The notes beneath the pieces are model-generated. The model searched no databases. It was not told the origin of the DNA and worked only from the letters and a program-made list of their open reading frames with translations. From Symbiodinium microadriaticum (lineage: Eukaryota > Sar > Dinophyceae > Suessiales > Symbiodiniaceae), in the NCBI GenBank assembly GCA_001939145.1, contig LSRX01000538.1, positions 65,427-129,426 of the forward strand: a DNA stretch of 64,000 nucleotides, given 5' to 3'. The position numbers and the translations under genes were made by a program. Numbering within the stretch: the stretch's first letter is position 1; every line of letters starts with the position of its first letter. Below, in pieces: positions 52,766 to 63,799 of the stretch.

Positions 52766-52946
52766 CGAGTGCGTGCGTGCGTGGGCGTGCGTGGGCGTGC
52801 GTGGGCATGCGTGGGCGTGCGTGGGCGTGCGTNNNNNNNNNNNNNNNNNNNNNNNNNNNNNNNNNNNNNNNNNNNNNNNNNNNNGTGAGCGGGCGTGGGT
52901 CGGGGTGCGCGTGTGCAAGTGCGCGTGCGCGCGCGAAGGCACTCCT
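52766..52946. repeat. (GTGGGCGTGC)n minisatellite around an assembly gap
   Basis: The 10-bp unit GTGGGCGTGC repeats up to 52832, 52 undetermined bases (N) fill 52833-52884, and a decayed GTGCGC-rich tail runs to 52946. The gap is inside the repeat, so its true length is unknown. Confidence 0.95.
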
Positions 52947-52984
52947 GTCGCCCACACCAGAGACTATCAGAAATCTTCACAATG

Positions 52985-53440
52985 CAATCAGCGAGGCAAC
53001 TCGATTCAAGCACAAGGAATGCCAGTCCTCGCATCATCGTCATGAGAGAGACAGTCGCGAGGATGATAGAGTCATCATAGCAATGATACTAACGATGATA
53101 CGACAGCTTTTGAAATGATACCCGCGACTCCCATAACGATCACCCTGATCTCAATAACTATCAGCCGATTATGACAATGTGATAACACCGCTGACCAGGA
53201 TGACGGGATAATGAAGACAGACGGATTCTGAGTATAAGGATGGTCACGATAGGAAAGTGCAGGACATCTGGCCGAAAGCTGTGATGATGACGAAAAATGT
53301 TGCTGTTGATGTTGATGATGACACGCATGCTGCCAGCGACCATAAGCACAATCATGACAACAATGAATCTGAAGACAATGATGAAACTGAAAACTGATGA
53401 TAGGAGCCCACTTACTTAGTTTGTAAAACCTGAAAGTATG
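52985..53440. repeat. Degenerate GAT/ATC-rich tract
   Basis: The words GATGAT, CATCAT, ATGATA, GATAAC and TGATGATG recur throughout without a fixed unit, like an old (GAT)n array. Frames in it are not considered coding. Confidence 0.55.
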
Positions 53441-54107
53441 CCAGGGCAGACCCCAAAGCATTTCAGACCCAGAGTCTCAAGGACCACGATTGGCCCTACA
53501 GCTCTCTCAGGCCCAACCGAGATTTACGTGCTTGTTCGTGTCTGTCTGTGTTGCTTGATGTCCGCTGTTCGTAGGTTGCAGAACACTCCTGACCGGAACT
53601 GGGTTGTCCAAGCTCAAACTGCGGTCCTTGCTGCCGGGATTCCCGATGTTCAGGATCCATCACAGAACCACCATCCCCATATTCGTGGTACCTCGGACTG
53701 GCTGAGCAACCAAGTGCGGTCGGTCTCGGCAAGCCGTCTACAACAAGGCAGGCCACTCCATGCTTCGAAGGGCGACAGCACGTCGCCCCAGCAGCCCCCA
53801 GCCTTGGCAGCATGCTAAAAATCGCGCTACAAAGAAAGGTGTACAGCCACTAAGACAACAGTAGAGATAGCCTTGGGGCGACCTCGCGAAGCCTGTCCGC
53901 ATGTTGTGCAACCGGCAAGTCGAGATTCCTATTATGGAGGATCGAAGCAGCCGAAGCCATTATCGCCATAAGCCGTTGCTTAGGCCCCTTCGTTGACAGC
54001 AACAGTGCAGAGCACTTGCGTACAATTCGCTTCACCAAGGCGGTCGGACACGAAGAAGCGCGGCTGGTGCCTCGAAGAGAGCGGAGCTGAGAGCTAAGCC
54101 GCTAAGC
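53441..54107. other. Uncertain stretch
   Basis: Overlapping frames on both strands (53438-53818 + and 53496-53813 -) with no recognised protein. Nothing else seen. Confidence 0.3.
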
Positions 54108-55140
54108 TCAGGACGCTCGGAATCTTCTGCCCTGCAGGGTCAAAGCCAAAGCAGACTGTCGACTCGCAGGCCGCGGCATGCCGCGGCCGCCTGCCTGGCC
54201 TGGCCTTATGCGCGCAGTAATTGTCTCCTCCAGCAGCTGCAGGAAGGCGCGCTCGTCGTTGCTCAACTGTGCAGTCACCTGCAGCCCACATCGAATTGGA
54301 GTAGAAAGTGTTGCCCAAAGGGGTCCCAAAGCTCGAAAGAGCATGGAGCTCGGCAGTCGCTCCGCCTCCTCACTATGCAGGTACAGGACACGGTGCTGGC
54401 CAAGTCGGTGGAGGGCTGCCTCCGCGGCTTTGTGGAAACTCACCTCTAGGGGTGGGGACAGTCTGAGAATGAACACAACATACAACACGATGTGTTGTCA
54501 GCAGGACTCCTCCGAGTGAGCGAAGATGTCGACCTCGCCCTCATCTCCAGCATCTGCAGAATCTTGCATCAACAGTTTGGAGCCCAGAGTATCCAAATGA
54601 TGCACCTGCTCCTGCATCCAAGCAGCATGCACGACCACACATGTCGTCATGCCAACCCAAGGGTGTCACCTTGGTCCCCCATGGTCCTCTGTGAGGAGCA
54701 TCGGCAGCACAGCCGCTTGGGTGGCTTCGGCTTCCATCCGCGTCAGGCGCAGCGGCGGGATGCCAGAAGACCAAGTGGCGATATCCTCGCTGCTGAACTT
54801 TCACACTGCAAACTTCGGGCCACCGCCCCTTTGTGTCCTGTCCAAATGGTGGCACCACGAAGACGCCCCAGCCTTCAGTTGAACAAAATTGCTCATGCTT
54901 GCGTTGCAAGGTGTCACAAGCTGCTGCAAAGCTGCGCTCCAAGTCGCGGCAGACCGGCCAGTCCAGCTCGTTTGGATCAGCAAAAAGCGCCTTCGCACAT
55001 CGCTCCAGCTCGTCACTTCGTTCCAAAGCTTGCGCGAAACTTCTTGCAGACATCAACACGTCTGGCTCGTTGAAGTCAACCGCAGAATCCAAGGACCTTG
55101 ATGTATTCAGTTGAAAACCCGCGCAGAGTGAAGGGTGAGC
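54108..55140 (-). CDS. Probable three-exon gene, unknown function
   Basis: Exon 1 (54670 to about 55140): acidic, helical protein (DVLMSARSFAQALERSDELE; LERSFAAACDTLQRKHEQFC; EGWGVFVVPPFGQDTKGRWP; RGYRHLVFWHPAAAP). A GT donor at 54669 and AG acceptor at 54612-54613 give an in-frame join across a 58-bp intron to exon 2 (about 54490-54611: QVHHLDTLGSKLLMQDSADA, GDEGEVDIFAHSEES). Exon 3 (54108 to about 54450): HKAAEAALHRLGQHRVLYLH, QLSNDERAFLQLLEETITAR and stop at 54108. The exon 2-3 join was not fixed. No family recognised. Confidence 0.55.
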
Positions 55141-55149
55141 TTAGAAGGC

Positions 55150-55500
55150 CTTATCGCAAATCGCAAAAACGCTTGCGACTTGGATTCGCAACCTCCGCAT
55201 CGCCTTCCAATTGCTTGTGGACATGTGCCTAAATCGCAAATCGCACGATTCGGGTTCTGAGCTGCGAACTCCAAATCGCTGGCTAAGTTGCTTATGCATT
55301 GCTTATATGTGGGCGCTGCGCTTGTGAGCCTCTGCAAAGAGCCTTGCTGCTACTTGCCCAAGCCTGGTCAAGAAAAAAACCCTTGCAGCCCGTGTCCTCT
55401 CTGCAGCTTACAAAACCACATTCCAACTCGCTAACGATTCGGGCTCCGTGATTTAGATTTAAATCGCGTACGATGTTAATCGCTAGCGATTTTCCCATCT
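55150..55500. repeat. Cluster of AAATCGC / GCGATTT words
   Basis: AAATCGC or its complement recurs near 55155, 55163, 55231, 55239, 55273, 55464 and 55489, often in pairs (AAATCGCAAATCGC). No fixed period. Confidence 0.5.
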
Positions 55501-56266
55501 AAGCAAGGGTGCCAGGCCGCCAGATACGCTTGCAAGGCAATCTCAATCCGACTGTTGCATAGACACAGATGTCACATGGCATCCCCTCACCGCCGTGGTT
55601 TTTGCTTCGTGTCGGACGCACAACTGTGGGGCTCTGCGGGCAAGCCAGAAAGAATCGACTGCACACATCAAGTCTTCACTTAGCACGCAGCTTGCTTCGC
55701 TTGGTCAAGGGAGCTGCGAAGAGTACGAATGAGAAGTAGTGGATGGGAAACACCATAAAACAAACTTTGCGCTTCTAGTGCCCTACCTCTACAACCTAGC
55801 CCATTGACGACAACGAGGCTACAGTACGAATGCGACGGGGGTGGAACCGAGGGCTGGCGAAATCTTGACAGTGCAGATCCCCACCACACCAAGGAGGATT
55901 CTCCAGTGAGGCGGCTGGCAAATCAATCCGTCTTTGGAGTTGTTCGCCCGTCCCCGGTGAGAACCCGGTGCTAGAAACATTTTTTACTGGAGTCGGGTCG
56001 AGCTGGCGATGAGGGCGGAGGTATGTGATGTAACGCTCAAAACTGCGGACCGGTCGCCAACACGGCAAGAGATGTTCGTGCGACATGCTGACGGTCGACA
56101 CGGAAGGCGATGACTGGCTATGGCCTGCCAAACGCCATCCTGACGAAAGGAGCTTCGAAACACTCTTTCTTCTCTCTCAGAAGCCCCTTCTGGGGGCCAT
56201 CTTGAAGCTCGACGAGCTGACGGCTTTGTCTTTCAGAAAAGCATAGCGAAGCGAGCAGGGGCCAAG
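55500..56266. other. Uncertain stretch
   Basis: A minus frame at 55796-56131 (FERYITYLRPHRQLDPTPVK) has some protein character but no recognised family. Nothing else seen. Confidence 0.3.
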
Positions 56267-56545
56267 ATGGGCCAAGCCTTCACGCGCGTCGCAACACTGC
56301 GTGCTTCAGGTATCACGAAACCATTGAGAGTGCTTCAGTTTGTGCTCGTCGTATCCGAGTTGATTGCGGACACTGTCAAGACACCGGGATTGAAAGCTGT
56401 CGTGGACAGGAGCGGAGCACATGCGCTTGTGAACCCGGCAAAGCCAAAGCCTGAAGGCAGAAGAAGCATGAAAATGGCAGAAGTACCGAACTCTTCAGTC
56501 AAAGTCAGGAGGCTCAACGCAGGTGACCAAGCGCAGCTGTCTTGA
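56267..56545 (+). CDS. ORF of 92 aa with ATG, unknown
   Basis: ATG at 56267. Reads MGQAFTRVATLRASGITKPL and LQFVLVVSELIADTVKTPGL, then a basic tail. Composition is acceptable and the frame is open upstream as well. An opposite-strand frame (56335-56691) overlaps. Confidence 0.25.
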   Translation: MGQAFTRVATLRASGITKPLRVLQFVLVVSELIADTVKTPGLKAVVDRSGAHALVNPAKPKPEGRRSMKMAEVPNSSVKVRRLNAGDQAQLS

Positions 56546-58990
56546 TGAGCCTTCTCGCCACTCCTGCAAGCAATGGCTGAAGCATCAAGGCTGACAGGTT
56601 GGCGAAGAAACCCTCGCCATCCCAGCCCAGGCCTCGTGCAACCATCTCGACAGCCTAACGAGGCCGTGTGCCGTAAGGAACACCAGCGCACATGTCGCAG
56701 CAGGCAGGGATTGAAACTCCTGAACAGGATCTTTGGACTTCTGCTACTTGCATGCCTTTCGCTGCAGTGTGATGTGAAGGAACTTCAACGTCCTGCTCGG
56801 CCGAAAGTCCGCCGAGCGTGCCCTGTCAAATTCTACGGTTTCCAGGTGTCTTTTCTGTCTCTCGCTACTTGGCAGCCTCTGCTTGAATTGCTGCATGAAG
56901 AGGCTTCGCGAAGGCTGTGTTGGGGCTTCGAATTTCCACTTTCCCATATAGCTTCTCACCGTCCATGGCAAGTAATCTCACATAGTAGGGCTGGACCTCG
57001 CACTTACTTTCCTCACGAGCCACCCCCCCTGCAGAATTTGACTGTTCTCCTTCCCCTCAATTTCCCAAATCTAGAAAGCTCATGTCCCGAAAGATCCATC
57101 CACAAAGAAGCGCAAACGAAAATCATGATGTGTGCTGTATGGCGTCATCCGCCAGTCTACAACGGTGGGTCAGCACGTCTACTGACCCGGAAACACGAAG
57201 TGACACTTGACGCTGAATGACCTGCATTGCCCCAGACCCATACCGCCACGACTGCTGCTCTTCCCATCTTTGCACCAACCTCTCAGTTGCCTTCCAACAG
57301 CTTGTGCTTGCGCTACCGGCTCCTGTGTGCATATACAAAGTTGCTGGGTCCCGTGTCGTGGTAGCCGGGGCATGCCCAAGACAACCTTTCCGTTTCACCG
57401 TTCATGGCATCGACGGAGCGAATTCCTGAACATGGCTCGAGCGCTCGGAATCGGGGCCTGAGGAAGCTGCAGAAGGTCGCAACGAAGAAACGTGCATCTC
57501 TCCTGAGCAAAACTCCGACTCCACGGCGTGATTCACTGCTCGTGAGGAGTGCCACTTGCCATGCTGTCGCAGAGCGCAGGAAATCGCTCTGCCAATCCGC
57601 TTCAACTCTGATTTCTGGTCCTCGACATTAGCTTCCCTGGCACGCTGCAGCGCAGCTGTGATGCACCTCGCAGTCACAGGACATGTGCTGTGGAGCCCAT
57701 GGGGCCCGCTGTGGGGCAAGAAGCGCAGGAGCATGCTCCGACTCAGGCTTCACGACATCTTGGCACACAATGCGAGTGTCTGCATCCGGGCTGAAGGTGT
57801 TCCCTTGCTCACAGAAGATTCCTACAGATTAGAGCCTCAATGGCCAAGCCAAGGCTCCACACTTATGACTGCGTTTAGCCGGTTCAGCCCATGCCCAAAC
57901 CACGGTAAACACAGGAACATCCTGATTACGAAGTATTCCAAAGGCCAAACGCATTCCCAGGGGCGGGCCGTCGATGTCCAGCCCTACGCAACGGCAGCCA
58001 CAGCGACGAGCTGCCTGTCCGAACTCAGACTTAAGAAGGCTGGAGTACCGGCGAGTCGGCGAGGGTTTGTGCGGGGCACTGCCAGCGACGACTAACAATT
58101 GAAGCGCCAGCAACCCCTTCTCCCTTTCATTAAACAGCCCCTCTAACAATAAACGCGCTCTGAGGAATCCACCTGTAAACATACCCGCCGTTTAAGCTTA
58201 AAGCCACTTTGGATTACAGGTCGTTTCACGTGCAAGAGTAAAAGAGACAAAAACACACTACTATTAAAAGCACTGTTCGAGTTCCATTGACAGTGCCCAC
58301 ACATTTAAGACTAGAGGGGCGGGATGAGTCGCGGCATCGGAAACGGCCGCAATAGGATTGGCAGTTGCGGCACAGCAGCACCAGGAGCCGCAGCGGAAGG
58401 GAACCGCGGACAAAGACATCTCGGCAGGAGGGGGTCTGAGAGGCCCCGGCCGGTCATCCGAAGACAAAGCTCATCCACGCGGCTGAGGTCTATAATAAGA
58501 TGAATGTCGAAACGTCGAGCTTTCTCGAAGCCCACAAGGACGAGCACACTGCAGACAGCGGTAGTAGCAACAGTACCGCTGGCAACGGCAGTGAAAGGTT
58601 TAAGAGGGGCCAAGATTGGCGGAAACAACAGCAACAGCAGTTCCATAGCAGTAGCGTTAGCAGTAAGAGTGCGATCGCAACAAGAGTACTATAACGATAT
58701 TGCGAGCTGCAAAAGGGATACCCAAGCGGGTTGGGTGGCCTCCGGGGAGGATTGCGCCCTACCATAAACTCAGTGGATTTCAACACGTCACCTGCCCAGC
58801 ATCTGCATTTTAGGCCCACCCCGTGGACCAATCACTCGGAAAAGGCTGATTTTTCATCCAGGGTAGGGTCGCATTTGTCTGAAGCCGCTGAGACTTCCTA
58901 ATGAATCAAAACTCCAGCCCAGTCTTCACAGGCGCTTTCCCAAATAATTGGAGTGAAGCTTCCGATATAAACTTGTGCAGTCACCTCCTC
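56546..58990. other. Uncertain stretch, no gene assigned
   Basis: Long but unrecognised frames at 56573-57220 (+) and 57556-58095 (+) are opposed by minus frames of similar length. A minus piece at about 57600-57660 (LQRAREANVEDQ) could be a further exon of the methyltransferase at 59.0 kb but cannot be linked. A CAG-rich tract lies at 58618-58640. Confidence 0.3.
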
Positions 58991-59036
58991 GGCTCACTTC
59001 GTCCGACACAAAGGTGCTGCATGTAGGTCCAGGTGC

Positions 59037-59104
59037 CTCAATGAGTACCACGCCATCGCCGCACCCCAAGTCCCACAGGACGTCCTGCGAACGCTGATCA
59101 GCAT
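59037..59104 (-). CDS. Exon of a class I SAM-dependent methyltransferase
   Basis: Between an AG acceptor (59105-59106) and a GC donor (59036-59035) the 68-bp minus-strand segment reads SQDVLWDLGCGDGVVLIE. This is motif I of class I methyltransferases (hydrophobic-hydrophobic-D-L-G-C-G-D-G), which binds S-adenosylmethionine; the D-L-G-C-G-D-G form is common in protein-lysine methyltransferases of the FAM173 kind, but the substrate cannot be told from one motif. Flanking exons were not found. Together with the GC donor it looks like a real internal exon. Confidence 0.5.
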
Positions 59105-59119
59105 CTGCCCAGATTCACA

Positions 59120-61184
59120 CAACAGCAATAGCCGCCCATATACCATCAAATGAAATCAAACGGCATAGCGGTGTCTCCTCCGGACCGAGCCGAGCGGCCT
59201 GGTGCGAGGGATTACGGCACGAAGCGATGCTTGATCTTGCTTCAACGGCACGATCGGCTACCCCGCAGGCCTGCAAGACGTAAGGAATGCGTCCAGCCGC
59301 GCACGGCACAAACGGCGACACTGAGAGCGGGCCAAAGGCACTGTCCTTGCAGCTGCGAATGTATTGGAGGCCCTCATGCGAAGGCTGTGAAGTGCAGTGA
59401 AGTGCTGTTTGATGCTTGCCGTTCTCGCTCATTCAAAATCGATTGTCGTGCTCGTGTTGTGTATTGCCGACCTGTCACATGCGAACATTTTCAGACTGCC
59501 CTCCATCCTCGGAATCTGCGAACTGCTGCAGATCCTCCAGTCTTGACAGCACATACCTCAGTGGCATCCAACGAGTTCAACAGCGGTCCAACAAGCTTGG
59601 ATCATTCTTGATTCTGCATCTTGCACGGTCTTGCACGTTCTTGCATTTGATGGCATTGCTGACAGCCTGGTGAAGTCCCATCCCCCTTCCTAATCAAATC
59701 TGCCCTGGTTGCTTCCTAAGCAATGCTGTTTGTTCATCTTCGCAGGCATCCACCATGGGCGAGATGCACGTCGACTGTGTTCGATGAGCTGTCAGTAAGC
59801 CTAGACTACTCGTTGTCGACCGCGCCTCCGGTGAACGGCACTTAGCCTAGCGGATCCTAGTGGCCTGGCCTGGCAAGATCGAAGTGCTCGGTCAACCAAA
59901 TCTACTCCACAGTCCAAGTCTTGTAGCTCCAGGGCTGCATGCGTCGTCTAACTTTCATGGCCAGAGTGTGGCGGCCAGTGCTTGAGCCGCGGCAGGATTG
60001 AGAAAAGATACCATTTTTCTGGTGACCGGCTGGTCTGACGAGCAGCATTATACAGACTCTCCTTGTGCAAGACCTGAGCTCCTTCATCTTTGGATCCGAA
60101 TCCAAATGTGCACCTGCGAGATTCGGGCTAAACAAAGCAAGGGCGACACGTTCCAAATACTGAATCTGTTTTTCTTCACATTCCACCACGCGACGCAATC
60201 TCTCTGACCAGGCTGCCGCGAGTCCCTGATAAAGCTTACGAGCCCAACGAATTGAGGGCAAACCGTGCAAGTTTGGAAAACTCCGCCGCAGCAGGAGTGC
60301 CTTATTATATGCCTGTATGCTCGTTACAGTCCCAGAGACGACTCGAGTCGAAAGCAAAGTCTCATTGAGGCGGTGGCTGCGTGTCTTCACCACCAAAGCC
60401 GGATTCGCCTGTCCCAACCGCAACGCTGCAATGAGTCAACCGCAACGCTGCAACGAGTGTCATACTGTCAGGCTGACCGGCCAAAAAAGCTCGGAACCGT
60501 AAAATGCATCCGGCATCGATGGCAAGTGACAGCCAAAGCAAGTTGTCTTTCTGTTCTTCCGTCCTCCGCCATGCCTGCCGGCTGCCTGCGGAGGGTACCC
60601 ATTGATGCTTCCAAGGAATTCTCCAGTTGCGCTCAGGCAGATACAATCAGGCAATCCACTATGAGAGGTTCAAGAGCCGCTATGTGGGGCTAGAGATGTC
60701 CTCTCCCTCATATCCCTCATGGCTCGTATACATAGAGTGCATAGAGGAAATACTTAGACCTTACCAAGCCGTCATGCGCGATCTGTGCCCACAGTTCAAT
60801 TCACACGCTCTGAGCATCTGGCGCCAGGTCACGCTTCCCAACACACTTTCGGAGCTTTCCGCGCTTGCCCCACAACAAGCCCTGCCCTCTGTTTGTATCT
60901 GCAAGTCTTCGTCTTAGAAACACGCTGTTGGAACAAACGAGTTCATGCCGGCCTTGAGCCGAACTGTCGCGGCAGTCTCTGAGCTCACCGTGCAGAAGAC
61001 TCAAGTCTCGCAAACTTTTGCAAGCGTGGCAATGGCTGCTTTAAGATCGCTCGCCTGCCACCTGACGGCGTTCCAAGAAACTACAAAGGGTCACACCCTC
61101 TGAGTTTCAATGCCATCAGCCCTCAGCATCAAAGAAAAGCTGTTGCCGCGACACTTGCTCGTGCGGCAGTGTGACGCGATTGAA
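59120..61184. other. Uncertain stretch, no gene assigned
   Basis: Frames at 59150-59611 (+) and 59902-60423 (-; LAAAWSERLRRVVECEEKQI, helical) are unrecognised. The minus one could be an exon upstream of the methyltransferase motif. A 21-bp duplication (AACCGCAACGCTGCAA) lies at about 60416-60458. Confidence 0.3.
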
Positions 61185-63057
61185 TCAAGCGTCTTTTTTG
61201 TTGTTCCGACCAAAACCAGACCACTCAAAGATAAGAAAATGCAGCAGCTTAGCAACCACATCAACATTGACTGAGTCGCCGATGAGCTTGTAACCTCGGA
61301 TGACTGACCGAGAAGTCATGGCTGAGGCATGTCATGGACGAAGCACACAGGGCACAACTGCTGGACCGTTCTGTCGTTCTGCCACGGGGGGTCCAGCAAA
61401 CACGACACAAGTGGCCTGAGGTCTGAGTGGTTTAGCTTCATCCAGGTCACGCTGGCGTGGGGTGATTGTTGATGGGAAGCAAAAGCTGCAAGGAAATCCG
61501 GCGATCTGGAGCAGCTCTCGAGGTGTGAAGTACCTGCAGCTCCATGGCTCGACGTTGTCGTGTGCTTCACTGTTTTCACTGAAGCCTCGCCTCACGGGCT
61601 CTCCAGGCATCACAAGGCGCTTCACTCGCCCACCAGGCAGCAAAACCGGCCGACACCATGCTTCTTCGCTGTCGTCACTGTCGCCTCCCAGCATTTCAAG
61701 CGACTCTGCAGGATTCTTCATGCGAAGGAACGCATCGCGACGCCTGGGAATGCGTCGTCCTTGGCCAGAAGCGGTCCAAATCGATGAGCTTCGAAACAGG
61801 CAGTGGTGTAGCCTGCGCACACACTCCAAAACGCGGAAGGAGACTGGAATTTTGGAGGGGGGAAGGTTAGTCCAGGTTTCTCCAGGATGTGACACTTCAG
61901 ACGCGTCACTGACGCTTCAGTCTTCGGCTCCACTCCGGGGCCGGGTCGGACTTTGTCGAGAGTATTTTTCCGGAGTTCGTATGCGACGGTGGACGACAAA
62001 GCTAAGGACCGCTGCCCGCGACGCTGATGCGCAGTGCATGGCGCGCAGCCTGCCGTGAAGGTTGAGGAGCTTGTGCTCGCAGGAGTCACCACCTCGCACA
62101 TCAGCCAGAAAACATGCGGACCTTGAGACTTTCTCAGAAACTGGTGCGACGCAGCGAAGACGTAAATATCGTGCCCTACATTGGCCGTGCATGCCGTGCT
62201 AGCTTGCGTACTTGCTACCTGTCCTCGGCACAGCCTGCTGGGTTTGTAGGGTCCAAAGCCGCCTCCCAGCGCTGACTTCGAGCTTCCAGGAGTTCAAGCA
62301 TCCGCATTGGAACGCCGCAGGTTTCTAAATCCAAGTCCTGCCGAAAGTGCACCAAAAGGGCGAGACGGTGTAGCTCTGTGCGGCCTTTCGCGTGACTAAG
62401 AAGGCCTGGCCTGGCAAGCGATGTCCTAGCTGCCTGCTGGCCTACGGTGCTGCCCTCAGTGGGCAACTGTGCTGAAAGACACACTGGGATAACTTTAAGG
62501 GCATGAAACCCGGCAGTTTGCGGGCCGGGTCATGTCGAGTGCCGTGGCATTGCGAAAGACTCTAGGATACTCTGCGACTCTACGTTCGACGCCCCACGCC
62601 GAAGCAGCAATTCCGCTCGACATGCACTCAACACACTCACGGGAAATCCTATATGCAGCCACCACATCCCACTACAGATTTCTCTGGACCAGCCGCTCCT
62701 CATCTGGTTCCAAATACTCCGCCAAGGGCCGTGAAGCCTCTGGAAAAGCCGCTGCGCCAGGGAAGTCCTGATGCAGTCGGTGCATGCTGCCGACACGAGT
62801 CACGAGATCGTTTTCCCCGGATGCTTCAACATTCCTGGAAGACAACCATTCTGCAGATTCGACCCTGTCAGAAGAGGTGCATGCGCTTTCGAGAACCCTC
62901 ATGACGCGCATTGCGGAGCAATCAAAGAATTCACGGCTCGAGAGCTACCGACATTGACATTGAGAACAGTTGGGATTGATTTCGCAAAATCAACACCTGG
63001 GGTTGAACGGTGACGGACCGAGTGCTCCGTCTCCTTTTCCAACTCCGGTTTCCCGGG

Positions 63058-63089
<32 letters not shown>

Positions 63090-63797
63090 TGCTCCGTCGG
63101 GCGAGGAGGTAAATGCGCGGCCTTCTGTTGGGGATACCTCAGAGACTCTTCAGAGAGAGGTAGAGAGCTTGAGAGAGCTCTGTCGACCCCGGACTCCAAA
63201 ATTCGAAGCGCAGCTGCCGAGCTGAAGAGGGCTCAGCTGGAATACACGAACTTCGAAGTTTGCTCGCAGCAAAGCCTGAGAAATCGACTTGGATGGTGTG
63301 CACATGCCCTGTCCAGCTTTGAGTCGCTAGTGTAGCTTGTATCTGCTGCGCAGACACGACACTGCAGCAGCACGGAAACAGGATCCGCCTGCGTGATCAT
63401 CTTGAAGGATTCCGAAGTTTCAAAGCCTGCGAAACACTACAGACATACGGAACGAACTGGCGCAGACGCAGGGATTTCAAGACAACATGCAGTCCTTCGC
63501 ACACTTCGAGGCAAGGCAATGACAGAACAACGTCAAAACAGTGTCTTCAGCCGCCTGTGCCTTCATGGACATGTTCGTTGCCATAAATTTTCTGCAGGTA
63601 CACACCGTATCGTAATGACTCAACGCACCTGTATCTTGAAAGCATGCAAACAAATCGATGCAAGCAAATCGAGGACGAGTGTCCCACTATAGTCACTATA
63701 GTCAGGAACTCTCCGGCAGCTCAGTCTTGGACCCACGACATTTTCTAGCAGGATCGCCTGGCTCATGGGCAAAGCCGCAAAGTGCATCAAAATGCAA
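61185..63797 (-). CDS. DNMT2/TRDMT1-like cytosine-C5 methyltransferase, 5' end outside window
   Basis: Spliced by eye. Exon 63733-63797: AILLENVVG (motif IV, ENV). Exon 63389-63426: FETSESFKMITQ. Exon 63218-63275: VRVFQLSPLQL. Exon 62997-63137: GIPNRRPRIYLLAR (motif VIII), then a Glu-Thr-Ala triplet repeat. Exon 62690-62739: ASRPLAEYLEPDEERL. Exon about 62219-62337: CGVPMRMLELLEARSQRW. An exon starting at 62121 (SACFLADVR) may stand for the CFT region. Exon ending 61451: RYFTPRELLQIAGFPCSF and ITPRQ (motif IX). Exon 61185-61294: YKLIGDSVNVDVVAKLLHFL (motif X), stop at 61185. Order and spacing match DNMT2, which methylates tRNA-Asp C38. The catalytic PCQ motif lies outside. Odd: Asp replaces Asn in the usual GNS. 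Confidence 0.85.
63138..63388 (-). other. Two GC-AG introns of the methyltransferase gene
   Basis: Introns 63276-63388 (donor GC after CAG, acceptor CAG) and 63138-63217 (donor GC, acceptor GAG). Both joins restore a continuous DNMT2-like protein across codon borders, in phase 0 and phase 1. Neighbouring introns 63427-63732, 62740-62996 and 61295-61450 use GT-AG. Mixed GT/GC/GA donors are a known trait of dinoflagellate genes. Confidence 0.8.
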
Positions 63798-63799
63798 CT

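Noticed and set aside
56250-56280. GGCCCATCTTGGCCC-type sequence (minus) as an SL relic
   Set aside because: Too many mismatches to the leader and it lies inside an open plus-strand frame.
61185-63797. Retrotransposon-encoded DNA methyltransferase, as known from dinoflagellates
   Set aside because: The coding sequence is split by several introns and the motif pattern is that of DNMT2; no RT or integrase is adjacent.
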